Positions 7,538 through 14,710 of a stretch of DNA of 64,000 nucleotides are shown one piece after another. The notes beneath the pieces were generated by a model. The model was given only the letters and a program-made list of their open reading frames with translations, made no database searches and was not told where the DNA came from. The position numbers were made by a program, and so were the translations under genes. Origin of the DNA: Gemmatimonadota bacterium (GTDB taxonomy: Bacteria > Gemmatimonadota > Gemmatimonadetes > Gemmatimonadales > Gemmatimonadaceae); contig JAIUOB010000001.1 in the NCBI GenBank assembly GCA_020161135.1, forward strand, positions 248,001 to 312,000, read 5' to 3'. Each line of letters begins with the position of its first letter. The stretch's first letter is position 1.

Positions 7538-8920
7538 ATGATCAGCATCTTCAACGACGTGATCGGCCCTGTGATGCGCGGGGCCTCGAGCTCGCACTGC
7601 GCGGCCGCCCTGCGCATTGGCCGGCTGGCCCGTGATCTCATGGGCGGCGACATCACCCACGTGCTGGTCGAGTTCGACCGCAACGGGTCGCTCCCCAACA
7701 CGCACGAGAGTCAGGGCTCCGACATGGGGCTCTTCGGCGGCCTGCTGGGATGGAACGCCGCCGATGCGCGCCTGCCGCTCTCGCCCACGCACCTGCGCGC
7801 GGCGGGCGTGACGGTGGAGATCCGGTACGTCGACAGTCACGACCCACATCCGAACACCTATCGCCTCACGCTGTCGAACGCGACCGAGCGACACACCATG
7901 ATCGCCATCTCGACCGGCGGCGGCATGATCGAGGTGCTCGAGATCGATGGCGAGCGCATCTCACTGGACGGCGGCGCACCCGTGACCATCGCCGGGCGCG
8001 TGCTGCAGCCGGTGCTGCCCGTGCGGTCGAATCCTTCCGCCGTGCTGCCGTTTCGCAGTTGCAGCGAACTGCTCGCGCACGATGCCGGGCGGGAAGTTCC
8101 CCTGTGGCAGTGGGCGGTGGCGTACGAGCAGGCGCGTGGCGCGCTCACCGCCGAGGCCGTGCTCGCCATGATGGTGGACATCGTGCGCATTCTCCGGCAG
8201 TCGATTGCCGAGGGTATGGCAGGGACCACGTACGACGATCGCCTGCTGGGGCACCAGTCGGGACAGTTTGCCGCGGCCATGCAGCGTGGCACGCTGCTCG
8301 ACGCGGGCGTGCTCAATCGCACGGTGCTGTACACCACCGCACTCATGGAAGTGAAGAGCGCCATGGGCGTGATCGTCGCGGCGCCGACGGCAGGTGCGTG
8401 CGCCGCGCTCCCCGCCTCGTGCATCGCGGTGGCGGAGTCGATGCGACTCGATGAGACGGCCATGGCGCGCGCGATGCTGGCCGCCGGCCTCATCGGCGTG
8501 TTCATCGCGGGGCCGTGGACCTTTGCCGCCGAAGTGGGCGGCTGTCAGGCCGAGGGGGGCGCGGCGGCCGCGATGTCCGCGGCCGCGTTGGTGACGCTGG
8601 CGGGCGGCACGCTCACGCAAGCAACCGGCGCCGCCTCGATGGCGCTGCAAAGCATGCTCGGCCTCATCTGCGACCCCGTGGCTGCGCGCGTCGAGATCCC
8701 CTGTCTCGGCAAGAACGTGCTGGCCGCCAGCAATGCGGTGTCGTGCGCGAACATGGCGCTGGCCGGCTACGACGCGATGATTCCGTTCGACGAGGTCGTG
8801 CAGGCCGCGAAGCAGGTGGCCGAGCGCATGCCCCGCGAGCATCGGTGCACGGCGCTGGGCGGTTTGGCCACGACCCCCACGGCATTGCGGTTGAGCGCGG
8901 CGCTGGCGGCGCGCCGATAG
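7538..8920 (+). CDS. sdaA: L-serine ammonia-lyase (serine dehydratase), single-chain iron-sulfur type
   Basis: 460 residues, the normal length for the one-chain enzyme that deaminates L-serine to pyruvate and ammonia in the cytosol using an oxygen-sensitive 4Fe-4S cluster. The N-terminal beta domain has the substrate motif in the form G-A-S-S-S-H-C (residues 15-21). The alpha domain has S-A-M-G-V-I-V-A-A-P-T-A-G-A, E-V-G-G-C-Q-A-E, and I-C-D-P-V-A-A-R-V-E-I-P-C-L-G-K-N. The cysteines of the last two motifs are the expected cluster ligands. The stop is 4 nt before trmL, so the two are co-transcribed. Confidence 0.93.
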   Translation: MISIFNDVIGPVMRGASSSHCAAALRIGRLARDLMGGDITHVLVEFDRNGSLPNTHESQGSDMGLFGGLLGWNAADARLPLSPTHLRAAGVTVEIRYVDSHDPHPNTYRLTLSNATERHTMIAISTGGGMIEVLEIDGERISLDGGAPVTIAGRVLQPVLPVRSNPSAVLPFRSCSELLAHDAGREVPLWQWAVAYEQARGALTAEAVLAMMVDIVRILRQSIAEGMAGTTYDDRLLGHQSGQFAAAMQRGTLLDAGVLNRTVLYTTALMEVKSAMGVIVAAPTAGACAALPASCIAVAESMRLDETAMARAMLAAGLIGVFIAGPWTFAAEVGGCQAEGGAAAAMSAAALVTLAGGTLTQATGAASMALQSMLGLICDPVAARVEIPCLGKNVLAASNAVSCANMALAGYDAMIPFDEVVQAAKQVAERMPREHRCTALGGLATTPTALRLSAALAARR

Positions 8921-8924
8921 CGGC

Positions 8925-9401
8925 ATGCCTCTCCACGTCGTCCTCGTCCACCCCGAGATCCACTGGAACACCGGCAACGCGGGGCGCACCTGCCTCGCCA
9001 CCGGCGCCACGCTGCACCTGGTCGAACCGCTCGGCTTCTCGCTCGACGATCGTGCGGTGAAGCGCGCGGGGCTCGACTACTGGGAGCACGTCCCGCTGCG
9101 CACCTGGCGCAGTTGGACGCACTTCGAGGACGCGCTTCCTGCGCTCGGCACACCGTGGTTCTTCAGCACACAGGGAACGCGTGCGTTCTGGGATGCGCCG
9201 CTCGCGACATCGGACGACACGGTGCTGGTGTTCGGCCGCGAAACGGGTGGGCTGCCGCCCGCGCTGCACGATCGCTACGCGTCCCAATTCGTGACGCTGC
9301 CCATGGCACCGGGCCCCATTCGCTCGCTCAACCTCTCCACGACCGTCGGTATTGCCGTGTATGAGGTGCTGCGACAGCAGCGCGCGCGACGCGCCCCCTA
9401 G
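8925..9401 (+). CDS. trmL: tRNA (cytidine(34)-2'-O)-methyltransferase
   Basis: 158 residues, the full length of the minimal SPOUT methyltransferase TrmL, which uses S-adenosylmethionine to 2'-O-methylate the wobble nucleotide of certain leucine tRNAs. Visible motifs: P-x-I-x-x-N-T-G-N-A-G-R-T-C near the N-terminus, V-L-V-F-G-R-E-T-G-G-L-P in the trefoil knot, and M-x-P-G-P-I-R-S-L-N-L-S-T-T-V at the SAM-binding knot. Second gene of the pair with sdaA. Confidence 0.93.
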   Translation: MPLHVVLVHPEIHWNTGNAGRTCLATGATLHLVEPLGFSLDDRAVKRAGLDYWEHVPLRTWRSWTHFEDALPALGTPWFFSTQGTRAFWDAPLATSDDTVLVFGRETGGLPPALHDRYASQFVTLPMAPGPIRSLNLSTTVGIAVYEVLRQQRARRAP

Positions 9402-9660
9402 CGCACGAGCGCGCCGGAGCAGCGACCGAGTGACGCCGGCAGTGGCGTGAAGGCGCCACGCACGACATCGGAGATCCGTGCGGCGCATCACCGAGCGCTT
9501 GGGCGACGCGGCGCGCGTCGACGGCCCGCTGAACACCGTCCGTCACGTCCGTCGCATCGTTCATCCGCGTACATGACGTTCGCGTGACGGTGACCGCGGC
9601 GAAGCGGGTAGCGGTGACGTATCGGCTCGTCGCTGTCTCCCCTTGCACGAGGACCACGCC

Positions 9661-10194
9661 ATGTCGCGCACCCGTACGCTGCACCGCACGCCTCGCCTCG
9701 CCGTCGCCGCCCTTTTCCTCACCATGAGCGTCGCCGCCTGCAGCGACGACCCGGGGTCTCCCACGCCCGCGAACCCGTTGGCCGGGCTCGTCGGCAAGCC
9801 TGCGGTCGACTCCGCAGGCCACGGCATTCCGGTTCCACTCTCCCCATCGGGCGCCGGCTTCGTGCGCGGCACCGTCATCGCTCCGTCGGCGCCCGGCGCG
9901 GGGAACGACAGCCTCAATACCGCCACGCGCATCGCCGGCGTCATCGTGCGCGTCTATCCGGTCATCGGCAGCCCCGACGTGCCGAGCCCCACGCTGGGTG
10001 CGGTCGTCGCCACCGACACCACCGACGCCACGGGCCAGTTCCAGACACCCGTCATCGCAGGCGGGCAGTCGTGGCACGTGCTGACATTCACGCCGCCGAC
10101 GGGCAGCGCCTACCAGGCGGTGTGGTCGCGCACGCAGTTCTGGACGCAGTCGTCGGAGCGGCGCTGGTGGGTGACGCTGCCGCGCACGCCATGA
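9661..10194 (+). CDS. Lipoprotein, function unknown
   Basis: 177 residues with a lipoprotein signal (TMSVAAC-S, Cys near residue 24) followed by a Pro/Ser/Gly-rich linker. The body has T-D-A-T-G-Q-F-Q-T-P-V-I-A-G, the turn typical of carboxypeptidase-regulatory or transthyretin-like beta sandwiches, so a small surface beta domain is likely. The ATG at 9661 is preferred over one 6 codons upstream because it directly opens the basic signal region. No partner gene is obvious: a 259-nt gap precedes it and a convergent PEP-CTERM gene follows. Confidence 0.7.
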   Translation: MSRTRTLHRTPRLAVAALFLTMSVAACSDDPGSPTPANPLAGLVGKPAVDSAGHGIPVPLSPSGAGFVRGTVIAPSAPGAGNDSLNTATRIAGVIVRVYPVIGSPDVPSPTLGAVVATDTTDATGQFQTPVIAGGQSWHVLTFTPPTGSAYQAVWSRTQFWTQSSERRWWVTLPRTP

Positions 10195-10225
10195 GGTGAT
10201 CGGCGCGCGCGGCAGGCGATCGGTC

Positions 10226-10888
10226 TTACGCGCGCCGCCGACGGCGCGCCACCACCGCGAGCCCCGCCGCAGCGGGCACGAGCAGCGCGAACGTGGTGGG
10301 CTCGGGGACGGTCGACTGTGGCGTGGTCACCGTGGTGACGATGTTGTCGACGCCGACGTTCCAGTCGGTGCCGAACTGCAGGTACAGCCCGCTCGTGCTC
10401 GACACATTGATCGCGAGCGGCGTCGTGGCACCCACCGTGCCCGTCTGCGCGAACAGCGGGTTCCAGCTCAGGTCGTACACGCGCACGTCGTACGAGCGCG
10501 TGGGGCCAATGCCGTTTGCGGCAAGATAGCTGCCCAGGTCGAGCGACTGCAGCGTGACCGTCGCGCCCACCACCGGTACGAACTGGAACTCACCCACGCC
10601 ACCATTCGTGCACGGGAATGCATTGCCGACGAGTCCACTGTAACCCGTGCTCCAGAACAGCACGCCAGAACACGGGTTCACCGGGCCATTCCCGAACGCA
10701 TTGCGCACACGGTTCGTGACCGTGAGGTTCGCGTGACTGCCATACGACGCCGGCACTGACGCATAGTCGGCCGGGCCGAGGCCGGTGAAGTCCATGGTGG
10801 TCGTTTGGGCGGACGCCGATGCGAGAGGGCTGAGGGACAGCGCAGCGGCGATCGTGCAGGCCGCGCGGAGGCGGGACAGCGAAAGCAT
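10226..10888 (-). CDS. PEP-CTERM sorting domain protein, copy A of a paralogous pair
   Basis: 220 residues: signal peptide (ending ASASAQ), the T-T-T-M-D-F-T-G-L-G-P opening, and a body with paired cysteines (N-P-C-S-G, F-P-C-T-N-G-G-V-G-E-F-Q-F-V-P-V-V-G). A long conserved block includes D-V-R-V-Y-D-L-S-W-N-P-L-F-A-Q-T-G and L-Y-L-Q-F-G-T-D-W-N-V-G-V-D. The C-terminus is V-P-E-P-T-T, helix, R-R-R-R-R. It is clearly related along its whole length to the gene at 17798-18460. The body looks like a lectin or CBM-like beta sandwich, but I do not recognise a named family. No convincing sigma-54 site precedes it. Confidence 0.85.
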   Translation of the reverse strand: MLSLSRLRAACTIAAALSLSPLASASAQTTTMDFTGLGPADYASVPASYGSHANLTVTNRVRNAFGNGPVNPCSGVLFWSTGYSGLVGNAFPCTNGGVGEFQFVPVVGATVTLQSLDLGSYLAANGIGPTRSYDVRVYDLSWNPLFAQTGTVGATTPLAINVSSTSGLYLQFGTDWNVGVDNIVTTVTTPQSTVPEPTTFALLVPAAAGLAVVARRRRRA

Positions 10889-11022
10889 GGGGCACTCGTG
10901 GTCTCGAGGTGAACTGCCGGGACTCCAGCGGTGCGACGAGGTCGCCGAACCGGTCCACGTGAGATGACTGAGGGACCGTTCTCAAATTCTCACTTGTCCA
11001 AGCGAGCTCGACCTTATGGTCG

Positions 11023-11448
11023 CTATTCACGCCGCGCGCGCTCGAGCGCCGCCACCCACTGTCGTCCTCGCTGGCGCATCAGGCGCACCTCGCGCACCTG
11101 ATCGGCCGCCTCGCCAAGTCCCTCCGCCGGTGCGACAGGCCGCCCGAAACTGATGCGCAGCCGAATGCCCTCGTGACGCACTACAAGGCCCCCGCCGAAC
11201 CAGTACCAGGGCGCGGTGACCCGCACCGCCTCGACCGGCCACGCGAAGAGATCGACCGCCGTTTCCCCGTGGGCGGGTGGCGACAGGGTGGGTCGCCGCA
11301 GCGCGCGCGCGAGCCGACGCCACTGGAACGGCCAGAGCGTGCCGGCGCCGGTCGCGGTGAACACGAGCACGCCGCGCTCGAGCCGCAATTCACCCGGAAT
11401 GCTGCTGATGCCGCGGAGCAGCCACGCGGCGGTGCGAAGGCGTTCCAT
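11023..11448 (-). CDS. Hypothetical protein, possible PH/GRAM-like fold
   Basis: 141 residues, no signal peptide or membrane segment. The pattern I-P-G-E-L-R-L-E-R-G-V-L-V-F-T-A, then L-F-A-W-P-V-E-A-V-R-V-T-A-P-W-Y-W-F-G-G-G-L-V-V resembles small bacterial PH/GRAM-like proteins in which strands alternate with W-P-x-E-x-V turns. This is a fold-level guess; no catalytic residues are evident. Divergent from the S33 hydrolase with 71 nt between the start codons. Confidence 0.55.
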   Translation of the reverse strand: MERLRTAAWLLRGISSIPGELRLERGVLVFTATGAGTLWPFQWRRLARALRRPTLSPPAHGETAVDLFAWPVEAVRVTAPWYWFGGGLVVRHEGIRLRISFGRPVAPAEGLGEAADQVREVRLMRQRGRQWVAALERARRE

Positions 11449-11519
11449 CGACGGGGAATGTGCGTGCCGGACGCGCTGGTCGCCGCACGGCGCGAGTGAT
11501 CCGCGCGTACCTTGGTCTC

Positions 11520-12569
11520 ATGCGACACCCACACGCCCCGCGACTCGCGATGTCCGTCGCGCTCGCGCCCCAGCGCGCCCTGACTCTCACCGCCGGCGCA
11601 CTCGCCGCCTGCGCACTCGCCGCCTGCGCCACCGACCGCCCCGCCGCGGGTGCCGACTCGGCCGCCACGCAAACCGCCACCGCGGATACGCTCCCCTCGC
11701 AGGAAGGGATGATCGACGTGCCCGGCGGCCGCGTGTGGTACCGCCGCATCGGCGACGGACCGGGCGTGCCATTGCTCGCCCTGCACGGTGGCCCGGGTGG
11801 CACGTCGTGCCGCTTCGAGGTGCTGGCGCCGCTCGCCACGGAGCGCCCGGTGATCTTCTACGACCAGTTGGGTTCGGGGCGCTCCGATCACCCCACGGAC
11901 ACGTCGCTCTGGCGGCTGCCGCGCTTCGTGGAGGAACTCGCGGCGGTGCGGCAGGCGCTCAAGCTCGAGCGCGTGCACCTGCTCGGTCACTCGTGGGGCG
12001 GCGCGCTCGCGGCAGAGTACCTCGTGGCCGCGAAGCCCGCGGGCATCGCCAGCGTGATCTTCAGCAGCCCGCTCATCTCGACACCGCGCTGGATCGCCGA
12101 CGCCGACAGCCTGCGGTCGCAGCTCCCGGACTCCATCCGGCGCGTGCTCGACGCCCACGAACGCGCCGGCACCATCGACTCGCCCGCGTACCAGGTGGCG
12201 ACCGACACGTTCTACGGCCGCCATGTGCGGCGACTCCCGGTGGCCGACATGCCACGCTGCGCGGGCGTCGCGTCGAACGACACCATCTATCGGCAGATGT
12301 GGGGGCCCACGGAGTTTCGCAGCACCGGGTCGCTCCGCACCTGGACGCGCGCCGCCGACCTGCGCCAGATCGCCGCGCCGACGCTGTTCATTGGCGGCGA
12401 ATTCGACGAAGCGCGCCCGACGACGCTCGAGGAGTTCCGCCGCACGATGCCCGATGCGCGGCTCGTGACGATTCCCGGCGCGGCGCACGCGGCGATGCGC
12501 GAGAAGCCGGCCGAGTACGTCGCGGCGCTGCGGGCGTTCCTCGCCGAGGTCGAAGCGAAGCGGCCTTAG
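11520..12569 (+). CDS. Proline iminopeptidase-family (S33) alpha/beta hydrolase lipoprotein
   Basis: About 349 residues. A lipoprotein-type leader (LAACALAAC-A) is followed by an alpha/beta-hydrolase: oxyanion motif L-A-L-H-G-G-P-G-G, then Y-D-Q-L-G-S-G-R-S, nucleophile elbow G-H-S-W-G-G, acid in F-I-G-G-E-F-D-E-A-R-P, and histidine in P-G-A-A-H-A-A. H-G-G-P-G-G with D-Q-x-G-x-G-x-S defines proline iminopeptidase/tricorn-interacting-factor-like S33 peptidases, which release N-terminal proline or hydrophobic residues. The export signal points to a periplasmic location. The ATG at 11550 is an alternative start. Its last 4 nt overlap the convergent gene. Confidence 0.82.
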   Translation: MRHPHAPRLAMSVALAPQRALTLTAGALAACALAACATDRPAAGADSAATQTATADTLPSQEGMIDVPGGRVWYRRIGDGPGVPLLALHGGPGGTSCRFEVLAPLATERPVIFYDQLGSGRSDHPTDTSLWRLPRFVEELAAVRQALKLERVHLLGHSWGGALAAEYLVAAKPAGIASVIFSSPLISTPRWIADADSLRSQLPDSIRRVLDAHERAGTIDSPAYQVATDTFYGRHVRRLPVADMPRCAGVASNDTIYRQMWGPTEFRSTGSLRTWTRAADLRQIAAPTLFIGGEFDEARPTTLEEFRRTMPDARLVTIPGAAHAAMREKPAEYVAALRAFLAEVEAKRP

Positions 12570-13099
12570 CGCAGCGACGTCGCGGGGTTGCGTGGTGTCG
12601 TGTCGCGCGGCGCGGCGTTCCGCATGCGGATCATCGAGAACTGCAGCGTCGACGCGGCCACGGCATCGTGCAGCGCCCACAATGACGGCACCAGCCGCAC
12701 TTCGACCCCCTGCTGCAGCAGCAGGTCGAGCGGGTGCTCGATGACGTCGACATGCACCGGCGCGACCGTCTCGCGACTCACGTGATAGCCGGCACCGGCA
12801 TCGAGGCAGGTGAACGGCCCGGGCGGCAGGTGATAGCGATACAACCGGCACTGCGCGAGCCGTGTGTACCACGCACTCTCGATGGCGACGACCGGTGCAT
12901 CCGAAGGCATGAAGCGCGCGCGATCGGCCTCGGTGGTGGCGGGGCCCGCCGTGAACGTCACGCGCGGGCAGTCGCGCGGCACCAGGTAGTTGCGCAGATG
13001 CTCGGCGTCGATCGCCCACACGAGCGCCTCCTCACCCGGCTGCGCGATGCGTGGCACGAGCTGTTCGATGCCCGCCGCCTCACTGAGATGGAAGAACAT
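12566..13099 (-). CDS. Uncharacterised protein, DUF6886-like
   Basis: 177 residues, soluble. It begins M-F-F-H-L-S-E-A-A-G-I-E-Q-L-V-P-R, a start I associate with small uncharacterised proteins of the DUF6886 type (L-Y-H-x-S-E-x-x-x-I-x-x-F-x-P-R). Further conserved-looking blocks are V-W-A-I-D-A-E-H-L-R-N-Y-L-V-P-R-D-C-P-R-V and R-L-Y-R-Y-H-L-P-P. No active-site pattern is assigned. The family assignment is from memory of the motif and should be treated as tentative. Confidence 0.6.
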   Translation of the reverse strand: MFFHLSEAAGIEQLVPRIAQPGEEALVWAIDAEHLRNYLVPRDCPRVTFTAGPATTEADRARFMPSDAPVVAIESAWYTRLAQCRLYRYHLPPGPFTCLDAGAGYHVSRETVAPVHVDVIEHPLDLLLQQGVEVRLVPSLWALHDAVAASTLQFSMIRMRNAAPRDTTPRNPATSLR

Positions 13100-13162
13100 C
13101 CCGCAAACTAGACTCCCGCACCGGGTGCAGGCAGGGTGTCGCGAGATGCCACCGGTCGACGC

Positions 13163-14551
13163 TCAGAATCCGCCGTTGCTCAACAGCCGGAACGAGTCGA
13201 GCCGCGGATTCACGATCGTGTTGTAGATCGAGCCGAACGTGTAGCTCACGCCCACGTAGGTGAAGTACTGGTAGCCCGTAGCGAGTGCGCGCTGCCGCAC
13301 GAGGATCTCCTCGTTCGAGAGTTGCGCGCCGGGCAGGTACAACTGGTCGCGCACGCGGGACCACCGCCCGTCGATGGTGAGCGACAGACCGCGTACGAGC
13401 TGCAGTCGCATGGACCCGCCCACCGAGAGTTCGTACTTCTGGAGGTCGTGCAAGTACTGCGACCCGCGCGCCGACAGGTCGAGACTTCCCCACTTCTGCC
13501 GCACGTTGGTCGCCACGGTCAGCACCTGGCTCGGCCGCTGCTCCGCCGTCACGCCGAACACGGTGCGCTCGCGATAGCGGAAGTCGTTCCACGACAGCGC
13601 GTAGCTGGCCGTGAGTTGTCGCCGCGTGGCCTCGGCCCACGGGAAGAGGTTCGCCTCGACGACCGGACCGCCCCGCGCCGCGAGATGCGTGTTGAGGAAG
13701 TCGCTGCGACGCGCCGACCCCACCACGCCAAGCGACCAGCGCGGCGTCACGCTGCGCACCACGCGCAGGCGTGCGCCGGCGTTGCGGATGATGTTGGCGA
13801 ACTCCGTCGACGCGCCAAGCGAGTCCCGCAGCGTGTAGGTCGACTCGTTGTACTCGGTCTCGAACCCCAGCACGGTCTTCCACCCGTTGGTGATGCGACG
13901 GGCCTCGATGCTCGCCCCGATGTTGGCGAAACGCTGCTGCTGTTCACCGTTGAGAAACGCGTTGACGCCGGTCTCGATGGTCCAGAAGTCCCAGGGGTCG
14001 CGTACCGGCGCCGCCGTGGTGCGGCCGGCCGAGTCGGGGCGTGTGTAGCGCAACGTGAACTGCGAGGCCAGCGGCGTGCGCTGTGCGTAGCGATAGAGCC
14101 CACGTACGAACACCCCCGACAACGTCTTGCGGACGTCGTCCTCCGACGCGTTGGGGAGGGTCGTGGTGGTGATCGTGTCGACGAGCCCCGCGAAGCGTTC
14201 ACGCCCGATGAACGCGACCGTCCACTCGGTGCCGCCGCTGCCCGTGGTGAGTGTCGTGACCAGCAGTTGCACATCGGCGAAGAGCCGGTCGCGGGTCCAG
14301 TGGGCGAACGGGAGCTCGACCACGTAGTAGTCGAGGGCGCAGCCACTCTGGAAGTTCGGGCAGTCGAGGAAGACGCGGAGATCGGCGCGGGCGGCGGGTG
14401 TCGCAACACTGGCAACGGCAGCCGTCGGGGACTGGGCGTCTGCGCGTGACGGGAGCGTCAGCGACGGGAGTGTCACCGCGCCGAGGGTGAGGGCCACGAC
14501 CACGAGGGTCGGCGCGGTTGCATGGCGGACGACGGTTGAACGCTTGAGCAT
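13163..14551 (-). CDS. Predicted outer-membrane beta-barrel protein
   Basis: 462 residues. A signal peptide (cleaved near SRADAQ) is followed by a short domain with F-L-D-C-P-N-F-Q-S-G-C-A-L-D-Y-Y, where the two Cys may form a disulfide, and A-H-W-T-R-D-R-L-F-A-D-V-Q-L-L-V-T. The rest is amphipathic strands typical of a barrel, ending in an aromatic (SNGGF). This D-C-x(6)-C-D-x-x-Y arrangement is frequent in uncharacterised Bacteroidota/Gemmatimonadota proteins. Chosen start ATG 14551. Divergent from the receptor kinase, sharing a 159-nt upstream region. Function unknown. Confidence 0.75.
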   Translation of the reverse strand: MLKRSTVVRHATAPTLVVVALTLGAVTLPSLTLPSRADAQSPTAAVASVATPAARADLRVFLDCPNFQSGCALDYYVVELPFAHWTRDRLFADVQLLVTTLTTGSGGTEWTVAFIGRERFAGLVDTITTTTLPNASEDDVRKTLSGVFVRGLYRYAQRTPLASQFTLRYTRPDSAGRTTAAPVRDPWDFWTIETGVNAFLNGEQQQRFANIGASIEARRITNGWKTVLGFETEYNESTYTLRDSLGASTEFANIIRNAGARLRVVRSVTPRWSLGVVGSARRSDFLNTHLAARGGPVVEANLFPWAEATRRQLTASYALSWNDFRYRERTVFGVTAEQRPSQVLTVATNVRQKWGSLDLSARGSQYLHDLQKYELSVGGSMRLQLVRGLSLTIDGRWSRVRDQLYLPGAQLSNEEILVRQRALATGYQYFTYVGVSYTFGSIYNTIVNPRLDSFRLLSNGGF

Positions 14552-14710
14552 GAGAACCAGGCACACGGGGAGGAGAGCGGATTGCCGTACAGATGCCGCT
14601 CGCGTGTGCTGGGTTGCATCGCGGCGCACGCGGGCGCCCCGCCTGCGGCGCTCGCCACCTCGACGAACGGCGACAAAGGCCCCACCTTCCGGTCACCCTT
14701 CACCGACCCC

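Noticed and set aside
10933..10947. Sigma-54-like element before the 10226 PEP-CTERM gene
   Set aside because: The -12 reads TCGC instead of TTGC and such matches occur easily in GC-rich DNA.
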